A DNA stretch of 64,000 bases, taken from NCBI GenBank assembly GCA_033002965.1, contig JAURVB010013530.1, positions 62,001 through 126,000 on the forward strand, in the 5' to 3' direction. Below are positions 35,972 to 47,162 of the stretch, piece by piece. Below the pieces are notes generated by a model. The model worked only from the letters and a program-made list of their open reading frames with translations. It made no database searches and had not been told where the DNA came from. Numbering within the stretch: the first letter of the stretch is position 1; every line of letters begins with the position of its first letter. A program made the translations under genes and the position numbers. The stretch is from Piper betle (taxonomy: Eukaryota > Streptophyta > Magnoliopsida > Piperales > Piperaceae).

Positions 35972-37045
35972 TCAAGATAAAAGTATGGTAAGAAATGAAA
36001 GGTGCCATGATAGGATAATGAATTTATGGGCCTCATTTTGGTAATTCCTCGATATGAGACTTTTTCTTGAGAACTTTCACGAAATTTTTGTAGTGACCCG
36101 AAATCTTATTGGATGGCGACGGTGGCACTGTGATTAATTAGGTGCGCGGGAGGAAATTTGAGCTGTAATGACTTGAGGAATCCATTATTTCTATATCACA
36201 TGGTATGTTCTTAACCTCTAATCCGCCATATTAAACAAGGAGTGGCTTATTTTTACGGTTGGAATATGGCAAAGTTTGATAATATTTTAGAGATGGCATC
36301 CACTATCCCTTACCTCGGTCACAATAACGTATTCCCACCCACTATAAGATCAGATCCATGCCCCCGTTGCATTTGGTCTCTCTTACCCAACCAACAGCAT
36401 GCGTTTCAATTAGATTTGAACCTCTCAAAGTCCCATTATAATTTGTGCCCCTAGGTTTGTCCCTTCGGCCAAATTGGTATTAGCAATCTATACTATGATT
36501 ATTATTTAATTTAATGTTTTGGGGATTTTTTTTAGCATGCACATATAGTCTGTTAGTGTTTTCCATGGGAAATCAGAGGAGGAGAATAAGTTTGTGGGTT
36601 AGAAGGAAGGTCCAAGGATCGAGGGGATCCCTTCCCCCATGTGTTACAAACTTGTAATATAAGCATAATTTAATAAATTTGATTGGTTTATATTTACTTA
36701 ATTATGAGTGCTTAAAAATTTCATTGTAATAATTAAATTAATTTCTTTCAATTAAAAAGATTTTAGAGACAAAATAAAAAATACAATTTCCCTGTATTTT
36801 TGACTAGGAACGGTCTTAAATTAGTTTTTTATAATCCTTGCTACATCAAATCCCTAGCCACAATCTACATATCTTTAATCGAAGTCAAAATAAAATTTGC
36901 AAGGTTGTTATAAGATGAGTTATTATTAGGTGAATGATCCAAAATTTTCATTTATTACTCTTTGAATTTAGGGTTAATAATTTGGTTGAGCATTTAGGCG
37001 AACGAAGTTTCAACCAATTCGTTGACGTATCACGAGGCAAATTTG

Positions 37046-37079
<34 letters not shown>

Positions 37080-37229
37080 GAGTTATATATTTAATTTGAA
37101 TATTTTTAGTAGTTTTCACAAAGTAATATTTATATATATTAAAAGTAAGGTACATAAGTAAGTGATTGATAACATTTTTTTACATCATTATGACTTACTT
37201 TTGAATTTTCAAAAAATTGCATAAGTTCA

Positions 37230-38370
37230 TACATATTTTGAAATTTATTTTTATTACAATTATTTTGATAATTAAGATAAAAAGGTAAAAAATATTAGAT
37301 TTTGTTGAAATTTTATTATTACCTTTATTATATATTATTTTATTTATCTATATAATTTTTGAATTGTGAGACCCACAAAATTATTCAAAATAAAAAATGT
37401 TGTTTATATAAATTATATGAGGTGTAATTCATGTATTTTATTTATCTATATAATTATCTTACTTTTTTGACCATTTATAATTAGCTCACTATTTACCGTT
37501 TTCCTTATCGTTTGTAGCTAATTTTTTATAAAAAATTAAAAATGGATAAGTTTTGATTTAAGCTTATAACTCTTTGACAATAAAAAAATTCATGCTATGT
37601 CACAAATTAAATATATTCATCAGAATATTTTTTTATGTATATAAATCAATACCTCTAAATTTATACTACAAAAAATAAACAAATACCTTCAATAAAGTGG
37701 TAAATCAGTCAAAGAATAACGGTAGAGACTTATCTTATTACAATTTCAAAATTAAAGCAGTGCTAGTAAATTTATTATTTATTATTATTTTTTTAAATGA
37801 CGAAAATAATTCTTAATTATTTTATTTTAATTTAATTTAAAACCGTCACGGTAAACCACTAAATCCACAAGTCCTTTATCTTCTACCTCTTTACTGATGG
37901 ATCCCAGCCAAGTGCTCCGCTCGGTCATACCCAGCTCCACTTGAGGTAGAACAAGAGATCCACCAACAAGCCCCGAAATTTTAAAGCGGCCACCCATAAA
38001 AAAATGTAGCATAAAATGCAGGAACACCAAATTATACGCATCAGACAAAATGTCAACTTCCCACACACACCCAGCTCAAAAACAGAAGGAACACCAAATT
38101 ATACGCATCTTAAAAATGTCAACTTCCCACAAACACCCAGCTGAAAAACAGAAACAAAATTGCAGCTTTTAAAATAAAAACAAAACACAGGGATGACCCA
38201 CCAGATCCCATGCAGATCTCTCTCCCATGCACTTTTCTGCGAGAAGGTAGCGAGCGAAGAAGGCTTTGATTGCTTTCAAGAGAGAAAACTCAAGGACATA
38301 GAAGCGCGCAAAACGAAACGTACATCTTCTCCAATTATCAAATCCAGCTTCCACTGGTCCCCTACGCGCT
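37230..38370. other. AT-rich intergenic DNA
   Basis: No gene is recognised. It contains the 67-bp tandem duplication at 38021-38153. Open frames at 37827-38066 and 38169-38387 show no motif. Confidence 0.55.
38021..38153. repeat. 67-bp tandem duplication
   Basis: GGAACACCAAATTATACGCA starts at 38021 and again at 38088. Both units run through CTTCCCACA and ACCCAGCT. Confidence 0.88.
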
Positions 38371-38768
38371 ATGGTAGAGACTTTTAGTATAGTTTATAAC
38401 TGATAGCCTTAACTTATTTCAGTTATTCTCAGTTCGCTGGTAGGATTTTATATCTTTGTTGGATTGTTTTTATGACTAAATCAACAACAGAAAACCATGT
38501 GCAGATGGGTGGTGCATCACACGCTTCAGCTTGGCTTTTCCAAGTCTCTATCTGAGTGAATTGCTAGCAACTTGAAGAAATCAGGAGACGAGTGGACTTG
38601 GTCCTTCAATCTGCAAGGTGCAATAGAAATGCTTATGTCTTCTATTTAACAAACACCGTGATCCTTGAAGATTCAAACCCGTGAAGCATATCATATCTGT
38701 TGTTCTGTCATCCATTACGCTTGTCGTTTAATGATTTTGGCATATTTCAGTAACTGTTTACAACTGAT
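38371..38768 (+). pseudogene. displaced fragment of the ABHD11-type hydrolase gene
   Basis: This is colinear with 22403-22800 of the hydrolase gene: end of intron 3, exon 4 and intron 4. Intron sequence is retained, so it is a DNA copy and not a retrocopy. The exon has a TGG-to-TGA stop (SLSEW to SLSE*), and its donor (TCTTACAGGTAAC) has become TCTTCTATTTAAC. Homology ends abruptly on both sides. Confidence 0.9.
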
Positions 38769-39494
38769 CATGGAAACAAACACCATCCTCCGTATTTCGG
38801 AGATATTGTTGCCAGGACTGGCTGCCCTCTTGAACTAGAGGGTTGGGCCCGTTTTGTAAAATATTATCAGCAAATTAATATCTATTCTCGTTAATAAAAG
38901 AGGAATAATGATTTTAGATTAAAATTTTCAAAATTAGTCAATTAAAATACATATATATATATATATGTAATAAAATAAAAATACCTCTTTCAAAGGGTCA
39001 TGGGTTGAATTTTGCTAACCTTAATTTTTTAATAAAAATAATAAAAATATTTTTCACAGTAAAAAACTACGTGTTTGAACCCAATTAATTTTAATTTCTA
39101 ATTTCTTATTAATAAGAGTCTATTTAATTATTTTAATATATATATATAATAAAAAATTAAATAATTATAATTTATCTTCTTATTTAAATAAAATATATTT
39201 TTAAAATCAATTACAATCTATAGTTAAAATATTAAATTGCCCAGCCATATCTTTAAGTTGCCCGTTCCGGCACTTTAACATCACTATGCCATCACTATTA
39301 ACATATCCACCTAGTTACGTTCAATAAATATAATTCAGGAGCCAAACAATGATCTGCACGCAAGCAATCGCGGTAAAATGTTGGGCATCCACTTGAATTG
39401 GGCATGATATACATCCCTACTTTTCCACCATGCCGTAAGTCTCGCTAGAAAAACTACCCTCTTATAACCCTTAGGTACCTTATGTTACTTTACA

Positions 39495-39545
<51 letters not shown>

Positions 39546-39883
39546 AGGTAGCGCTGCAATGCACTGCCCCACCACCCTCCCTCCTTCTCACCCTCCCTCC
39601 CTCTCGTGTCCGGCTATAAAACACATGTGGCCCCCCTGCCATCGGACCATGCTGCCTCTCTTGGACACCCCCTGCCACCCACCCCCCTGACCCTAGCCGC
39701 GCCCCCTGTGAGTGGAGTTGAGGAGGTTAGATTTGCATCTGTTAGTCAAGAACAAATCCAGCTGAAGGCAAACATCAGATAAGAGTTAAGCCTTTAAAAG
39801 TACTTTGACTTAATTGAAGAATGTTTATTGTGATTGTTTTAGTTGAAAATAATCTTAGTTTTTATAAATTTTATATTTTTAAG
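38769..39883. other. AT-rich intergenic DNA with a (TA)n microsatellite and C-rich patch
   Basis: A (TA)n tract at about 39507-39543 is followed by a C-rich patch (39560-39700). That patch opens with GCGCTGCAATGCACTGC, also seen near 43460. No gene is recognised. Confidence 0.5.
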
Positions 39884-42030
39884 AATGAACAATCTTCAAA
39901 ATAAAAGATATGACGAAGAAGAATTAGGCCAATATATTACAAAAGTCTATCCTAGTGTAGAAGATGAGTTCAAACCGAAGGTTGGAATGCAATTTGATTG
40001 TTTGGATGATGCACTCAATTTCTACAGTAGTTATTCAAACATAGTTGGATTTGGTGTACGTAAACATAGTACAAATTATCATAGAAAAACGAAAGAGTTA
40101 TGATCTCAAGTGTTTGTGTGTTAAAGAAAGACATATAAAAAGATGAGGCACAAGAGAAATACCCCACAATGGAAAAAAAGAACTCATCTTATAATTAGAG
40201 AAGATTGTCATACACGCATCAGGGTAACTAAAAATAAAGAGGGCACATGAACGGTCATGCATTTTGAAGAAGGACATAGTCATACATTCTTTACAAGATC
40301 AAAAACACAATTTCTTAGGTTACATAGGCATGTTACAAGTGTGCACCGAAACTTGATTAACACATTTGGAAAGGCTAACATAAAAACTTTTCAACTAATG
40401 TCTGTGCTAGAAATTGAAGCTAGTGAGGCTGAAAATATTGGTTGTATAGAGAAAGATATTATAAATGCCTAGACAAAAAAAGAAGAGATAAAGGAAATAG
40501 ATGTCCAATTATTGTTGAAACATTTCGAGAAAATGAAAGAGATGAATGACTCTCTTTTTTATTGTTATAAAGTAGATGATGATGGTAGATTGAAACATTG
40601 TTTTTGGGTGAATGAAATTGCAAGAAAAAATTATCAATTTTTCTCAGATGTGATGATTTTTGGTACAACATAGGATACAAATAAATATGCACTTGTTTTT
40701 GCACCATTCACCAGAATAAACCATCACAGTCAAACAATTACATTTGGATGTGTTTTTTGTGTAATGAGAAGACTGAGTTGTTCGCGTGGCTATTTGAAAC
40801 ATTTTTGAAATGCATGGATGAAGTGCATCTAGGGGCAATTGTTATTGATTAAGATCCTGCAATGGATAAAGCAATTAAATTGACATGTCCTTCAACATAT
40901 CATCGTCTTTGTATTTGGTATATCCTTAAAAAGGAGAATGAAAAATTAGGTGCAATTGCTCACAAAAGGGAGTTTTATGAGCCATTCTATATTTTAATTT
41001 ATGATGCCAAAAACAAACAAGAATTTGAATCACAATGGAGTGAAATAATGAAAGACAATTGCGTGGAGGAAAATGAGTGGTTAAAATCTATATATGCAAT
41101 TCATCATGCATGGGTGCCTATGCATATTAAAGGTATATTTTTGCCTAGTATAAGAAGTTTGCAAAGAGGTGAATCTCAAAACTCATTTTACTCAAGGTAT
41201 GTGAACAAAAAAAGCCTTATTGAGTTCATACATAGATTTGAGAGAGCTATCAAATGACAGAGATAGAACGAGATAAAAGAATCTTATGAAAACTCATATA
41301 AAAACCGTAAATTGGTCACTCTATTCAAGATGGAATGTAAGATGCCAAAGGTTTATACTCGAAAAATATTTTATAAGTTTCAAGAAGAATTATAATACAA
41401 TTTGGTTTGTTGCTCATCTCGTAAGAAATTAGATGACGAGGATGTTGAATAATGTGATGTAACATCTTATAGAAGTAATAAAGAGTTCGTTGCACGTGTT
41501 ACTTACAACGGAGTTGACAGTAGATGTACATGTAGTTGTCAACTTTTGGAAAGTGAAGGTATTCAATGAAGGCATTTGTTGTATATACTGAGATTGAATG
41601 AGTGGGATATTTTCCCTCAACTCTATGTCATGAAGAGATGGATATTTGAAATAGCAAAGAAAGTTATTTTTGATGGTGATGGAGTGAAACTTTGCAGTGA
41701 TTGCAACAAAATTTTATTTTCTAATTGGGGAGAATTGCACTGTATATTTAATCGATGGGCCAAAAATGCATATTCATCATCTGAGAAATTTGACCTTGCC
41801 ATGCAAAAACTTTTAGAGATAAAGAAATTGGTAGACGATGTGGTAGATTATCCACATCATGGAATACAAGTACATCATGGAATGTAAGTACGATCCACCG
41901 GCACAATCAAAGAAAAAAGGAAGTGGTAAAAGATAGAAGAGTGGTAAAGAATTTATAGTGCTATGCCATGGTTGCAATAAACGGGGAGTTGGGCATGATA
42001 AGCACACTTGCCCTGCAATTGTAGCACATC
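39884..42030 (+). pseudogene. FAR1-related sequence (FRS), MULE-derived, decayed
   Basis: FAR1/FHY3-type proteins descend from Mutator-like transposases. The order of parts is complete but broken. First comes a FAR1 DNA-binding domain (PKVGMQFDCLDDALNFYSSY, GFGVRK, RLHRHVTSVHRN, EAENIGCIEKDI). A MULE transposase core follows (NYQFFSDVMIFGTT, then DPAMDKAIK with HRLCIWYILK). Next is a SWIM zinc finger (near 41520, CTCSCQLLESEG). A CCHC knuckle closes the gene (near 41960-42010, CNKRGVGHDKHTC). At least eight in-frame stops or frameshifts separate these parts. No terminal inverted repeats were found, so I cannot tell a dead FRS gene from a dead MULE. Confidence 0.85.
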
Positions 42031-42220
42031 AGTTATGTTGCCTAACACAACCATTGTTTTTATCTTTGTTATATATAATTTATGTGATTATTTGCCATAT
42101 TTTGGCTTTAAATATTTAGGCAAAAAATGTTTGATTTGAAAGTAGAGCCGTTGAGTTTATTCAAGGGCGTCAGTGCGGTGATGGCGAATTTCAAAGTAGT
42201 GATACAGAACGATTATGATA

Positions 42221-42667
42221 TATAAGATCCCTAAACTTAGTCCCATATCTAATACCTACCGGGCAAAGATCCTATTTATAAGTGCAAATGAACTATAAAT
42301 CTTTAGCTTGGTTAACCATGGTTGAAAAATGACTTAGCCCATTAGTTTACACTTTGGGCTGGGTCATTACAAATAGTATTAGAGCAACCTGGTTCTGTGT
42401 TACATAGTGAGTTGGATTACAGATGTTGGTTAAGGCTGCCGGTCACGGGCCAGAGAAGGACGTGTGCTGAGGCTAGTAAACAGGTTGTGTGTAGGAATTT
42501 TGGGGACGAAATTTTCTTGAGATCCCTCAACTTAGTCTCACATCTAATACCTACCCCACAATGATTTTGTTTATAAATGGGAATGGACTATAGATCTTTA
42601 ACTTGGTTAACCACTTTTAAAGAAATGACTTCGGCCCTTACGTTGCACTTTGGGCCGGATCGTTACA
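42221..42667 (+). mobile_element. complete TRIM element, target duplication TGATA
   Basis: LTRs at 42221-42371 and 42516-42667 flank a 144-bp interior with no coding sequence. A Met-tRNA-like primer-binding site (TAGTATTAGAGCAACC) follows the 5' LTR, and a purine-rich tract (GGGGACGAAA) precedes the 3' LTR. TGATA flanks both sides (42216-42220, 42668-42672). LTRs end in ...GTTACA / ...ATTACA. Confidence 0.88.
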
Positions 42668-42884
42668 TGATAGCTCCAAATCTGGAAGGATTGTATAATC
42701 TTAGTGATTTGTAACTTGTTTCCATGAATTGTTATTGACCTTAATCAAACTTGTAAGTTTGTAATTGTATTCATCATGTGGAAGAAAGTTAAATGAGATG
42801 TCTCTCATGTGTTTTGATTCTGATGTGTTTCCGACTTCATCAACATAATTTAAATGTTATCAAAATATATATAAGTCTACCATT

Positions 42885-43500
42885 TTTTTTAATATATAGT
42901 TGATCGCAAAATTAATTTTACAACCGTTTACCGAGTTAGGAGCATTATTTCGGAATATTGACTCAAATCGAGAACAAGTCAATTTTTTATTAACTTGACT
43001 CGAGTCGAGACAGAGTCTAGTTTTTTATTGACTTTATTCGAATCAATTTTCTATTGACTTGACTCGAGTCGAGACCAAGTCTAGTTTTTTTGACTCGAGT
43101 CGAGCCCCGCGGTCACGAATGGTGGCAGGGGTGGTGGTAGGGGCCATGACGATGGGGGCGGGCGGCTTGGGCCGGTCCTCGTCATTGCAAGGGGAAGCGG
43201 GCGGGCAGCAGCTTGGGGCAGTCGTCTTCGTTGCAAGGGGTGGACGGCGGCGTTGTAGGGGCCGGCGCTGTTCGGGGGAGCCACGGGGGGGGGGGGCGGG
43301 GCTGTCGGCGCACGGCAGCGGGCGGCGCTTGCCGGGGGAGCCACAGCAGTAGTGGTTGGTCGCAGGGCGGCGGGCGGGCGGCGGGTTCAGGCATGCGGGT
43401 AGGTCGGACGGGTTAGGCGGGTCGGTAGGTGGGGCTATGGACTTGAGGCCCGTGGGCCGTGCGCTGCAATGCGTTGCAAAAAGGCTGCAGTGCATTGCAG
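42885..43500 (+). mobile_element. decayed LTR-like fragment with GC-rich core
   Basis: The stretch starting ATATATAGTTGATCGCAAAA and CCGTTTACCGAGTTAGGA matches the minus strand of the solo LTR at 47163-50183 (near 49850-49945). It is followed by GACTCGAGTC motifs and a G-rich core (43100-43440). It is much decayed. Open frames in the core (Ala/Pro/Arg or Gly-rich) are compositional. Confidence 0.6.
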
Positions 43501-43538
43501 CAGCCATATATTATATATATATATATATTATTTATATA

Positions 43539-44785
43539 TTAACTCGGCAAATTAATTGGAAGCATTTTCTCGTGAGCCAAGCCGCTATTAAAATTCTCAG
43601 ATCCTCATGCCGAATTAAGCAGATTTAACTTTCCACATTTGATGAGCACTTCACCTTGTTGGGTTGCCTCTTTGATGTGAATATAAAGTGTATAGATTAA
43701 ATAAGAATTTCTTGGTTTCTCTTAGCTAGCAAGCTAGGTACTTCGTGTGTGTAGACTTTGATGGGAGATTTTGTAATATAATTACTTCATTTTGTAATAT
43801 TAATTCTGGGTAGGTTATTAAGTTTAGAGCATATTATTCGAGTAAGAACTCTATTATTTTATTTTATGACATTATACTATATTTTTTAATATTTTTTAGG
43901 ATATATTTCGTAATATTAATTCGAGTCGGGAGTGAGTTAAATTTTTATTACAAAACTACCCCCGCACCTTAGGGCATTTCTTTTCCCCGACCCTCTCCCC
44001 TGTTTTGCTAGCAAGTGATGCCGCCAGCTAGTGCTATTGCCGCTTAGCAACCAGTCAAGTTTTTTTTATTTTTTTGGATTTATTTCATAATATTGACTCG
44101 ACTCATAAGGGAGTTAAATTTTTTAATATATTTTTGGATTTATTTCATAATATTGACAGGAGTAAGGTGCGAGTAAAACTTTTATTATGAAATTGCCATC
44201 GATTCATTTTCTCTCCTCTCGATGATCGCCCCCCCCCCCCCTCCTCCTCTGTTTTTGTCGCTCCACCCTAATCGCCGGTGACCTTGCCGCCGCAGTCACT
44301 TGCATCATCACATGCCATCGCCACCCCTCTTTCCCTTCCTTTCCCCTCTTTCTCTTTCCCTTACCCTGTTTGCCGCCCCTCCTTGCTCTATTTCATGGAG
44401 CGCCGAGGAGGGGGGAAGTGCTGAGGAGGGGGGGGTTGACAGGCGCTAAATTTCTATCCAATGGCTGCCAATGTGGTACGCTGACTGCGTTGCAAAAACA
44501 GGCAGCGCACCCTAATAGAACTATATATATATATTGACTCGGCAAATTAATTGGAAGCATTTCTCGTGCACCAAGCCGCTATTAAAATTCTCAGATCCTC
44601 ATGCCAAATTAACTAGATTTAACTTTCCACGTTTGATGAGCACTTCACCTTGTTGGGTTCCTTCTTTGATGTGAATATAAAGTGTATAAATAAGATAAGA
44701 ATTTCTTGGTTTCTAGCTAGCTAGCTAGGTACTCGGTGTGTGTAGAATTTGTTGGGAGATTTGTAATATAATTACTTTATAAATA
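43539..44785. repeat. direct repeat of about 245 bp (43539-43785 and 44531-44785)
   Basis: CTCGGCAAATTAATTGGAAG through TTGTAATATAATTACTT occurs twice, about 993 bp apart and over 90 percent alike by eye. The spacer holds LTR-like sequence (GTAATATTAATTC, GAGTCGGGAGTGAG) and pyrimidine runs. This looks like a tandem duplication of a repeat-bearing segment. Confidence 0.8.
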
Positions 44786-45174
44786 CAAGTTAATTTCTAA
44801 AAATCATTAATGTGGGAACCAAAAAGAATATATTATTGAGACAATGAAATACTTTTCATAGTTGGCCAATCAAAAGCTTCCACTCTTCAAATGATTTCTC
44901 TGACGCTTTCTTAAAAGATAATTATAAGCTCCCAAAAAAATACTTGTCATCTAAAGGAATTGTAAATTTGTCTGTAATTTTTTTTTTAAAAAAAATGGTT
45001 ACATGCACCCATAGTCCACATAATGATCATTCATATAACCTCAAATTAAAAATTAACAGTGCGAACAAACAATCAATCAATCATCCACTTATTTGCAAAC
45101 AAAACATTCAAAAATCATTAAAAAGAACATCAACTTCAATCAGAACACTGTACACATATGCACGAATCAAGTTC
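44786..45174. other. 3' flank of the germin-like pseudogene
   Basis: AT-rich sequence downstream of the minus-strand germin-like pseudogene. No other gene. Confidence 0.5.
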
Positions 45175-45722
45175 TAACCCTTGAGTGCATGTCCGGCCTT
45201 GCTCCTCCGCACAGTGGCCATATCGGTCTTGAAAAGCTTGGCTAAGAACCTTGTCGTCGATACCCGACGCAAACAAAGTGGTGGGCATCGACACCGTCCC
45301 AGCGCTAGCGCTACCAAAGGCCGAGAGAGCGAACACCTCATTTTTGTTATCAAGATTGTACTGGTAGTGCACCAGCTCCTTCGTAAAAACGAACAAGCCA
45401 CCGTACTTGAGCGTTTGAGTGTAGAGCTTGCCGGTGGTGTCGATGACGCCAACCTCCAAAGAAGGTGCGAGGCTAAGGAGCAGCTCGGCCGGCCTGGGGT
45501 GGGTGTACGGCTGGTTGACGGAGCCCGGCGCAAAGGTGATGATGGCGTGGGAGACGCTTTGGCCATTGAGGGCAGGGAACTCGGCCTTGTTGGCCATGAT
45601 TACACGAAAGGTTCCCGGTGGCGGTGCAGTCTAGATGATGAGTGCTCGGAAGCTGGTGAAGGTGAAGAAGTTACCGTCAACGGCCTTGAGGTCGTCAGCC
45701 ATGAGGAAGTCGGAGGTGAGGT
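45175..45722 (-). pseudogene. germin-like protein pseudogene, main part (3' to a copia insertion)
   Basis: Cupin-fold germin-like protein, related to the intact gene at 55943. It reads NLTSDFLMADDL, FFTFTSF, then EFPALNGQSVSHAI, germin box 1 with TPHP/THPRPAELLL and box 2 FVFTKELVHYQYN, then FKTDMATVRRSKAG. Damage: a stop after FRALII, and an extra base near 45240 that shifts the last 20 codons (VLSQAF against the expected VLAKxFKTD). The N-terminus is cut at 45722 by the copia element and resumes at 54070. Confidence 0.9.
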
Positions 45723-46185
45723 TGTTGGGTTCTCTTATTCATTGAGTTTGTATACCTATTTGTGAGTATGTTCTTTTCTACAGAAATTTAATAAGGTAAC
45801 TTATTAAATTTTACTCATAATTTTTTATATAAAGGAAAATCTTGTTCATGGTAAATAGAATATCTTTTTGAGAATTTAACTAAATACATTTGGCTCATAA
45901 ACGAAAAATTGTGTAAATGTTTTTCATCATCTTAAGTTAAAGTTCGGGGTACAAAAAATTATATAGATGTTTTTCAACATCTTAAGTTGAAGTTGGGGGT
46001 TGTAATACAAGCTGTGAGGTTGAGTTGTATGTTATTTTCTTAATTTCTTATATATTATTTTTCTTAAGAGTTATACTTTTTAGATTTTGTTGTTGGCTTG
46101 ATTTGTGTTTGGGAAAATTTTCTCAAATTGTATTTTGATATTTGATTGTAGGAGAGTTTCTTAATCAAACGTGATTGTGTAGGTT

Positions 46186-46926
46186 TGTAACAACCCTGGG
46201 TTAAGTCATCTCTTCATAAGTGTTGTTAACCAAGTTAAAGATTTATAATCAATTCTCACTTATAAATAAGATCTTATCTCAATAAGTATTAGATATTAGA
46301 CTAAGTTCATGGATCTCACAATCTACCTATTTTAGGAAATTTTATCCCCGAAATTCCTACACTCGGCTAGTTTCTTACCTCAGTATACGTCCTTCTGTGG
46401 CCCGTGACCGCTAACCTTAGCTAACGTCCCTAGACGAACCCACCATCTAACATAGAACTGGGTTGCTTTGATACTATTTATAACAACCCGACCCAAAATG
46501 AAACGTAATGGGCCTAAATCATTTCTTTAAAAGTGATTTATAGTCAATTCTCACTTATAAACAAGATCTTATCCCACTAGGTATTAAATGTAGGGCTAAG
46601 TTTGTGGATTTCACAATCCACCCACTTTTAGAAATTTCGTCCCCGAAATTCCTACACTCGGCCTGTTGCTAGCCTCAGCACACGTCCTTCTCTAGGCCGT
46701 GACCGGTAGCCTTAGCCAACGTCCTTAGTCCAACCCATCATCTAACACGAAAGCAGGTTACTCTGATACTATTTGTAACGACCCGACTCAAAATACAATG
46801 TAATGGGCCTAAGTCATTTCTGTAAAAGTTGTTAACCAAGTTAACGATCTATAGCACATTCTCACTTATAAACATAATCTTATCCCAGTAAATATTATAT
46901 GTGAGGCTAAGTTGATGGATCTCACA
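46186..46926 (-). mobile_element. TRIM multimer: LTR-interior-LTR-interior-LTR, target duplication AGGTT
   Basis: Three LTRs (46186-46320, 46479-46615, 46774-46926) alternate with two interiors of about 158 bp. Each interior carries a primer-binding-site complement (TTTGATACTA, CTCTGATACTA). AGGTT flanks the array (46181-46185, 46927-46931). Same family as 42221-42667, opposite orientation. The 3' copia LTR lacks the insertion (TATAGGTGGATT), confirming the empty site. Confidence 0.92.
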
Positions 46927-47162
46927 AGGTTGGCTTTCTTTTCTTTAATTTAGAGGAAATTTTTCATATATTTTTTTATCTTGGGGTCTCTTATTTTATC
47001 TTATATTTGTTTTCATTTCATCTTGAGAGGAGATATTTTCTTTGGATTGATTTCACCAAAGAGTTTATTTCCCAACAACGACATCAAAGCTTTGGTTCAA
47101 TCTTTTGTGTTTGTCTTGTTTTGGGTAGTAATCTTGTGTATCAAGATAAAAGATGGAACACA

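Larger units (their letters stand above)
32497..37229. repeat. segmental duplication, copy 2 (invertase locus)
   Basis: Homologous to 23808-29430. It begins at the very end of the LTR and ends at GCATAAGTTCA. It lacks the hAT-like insertion and has only one 184-bp promoter block. Confidence 0.93.

Noticed and set aside
43043..43507. 154-residue Ala/Pro/Arg-rich open frame, minus strand
   Set aside because: It lies in a decayed LTR-like repeat with several overlapping frames and no motif.
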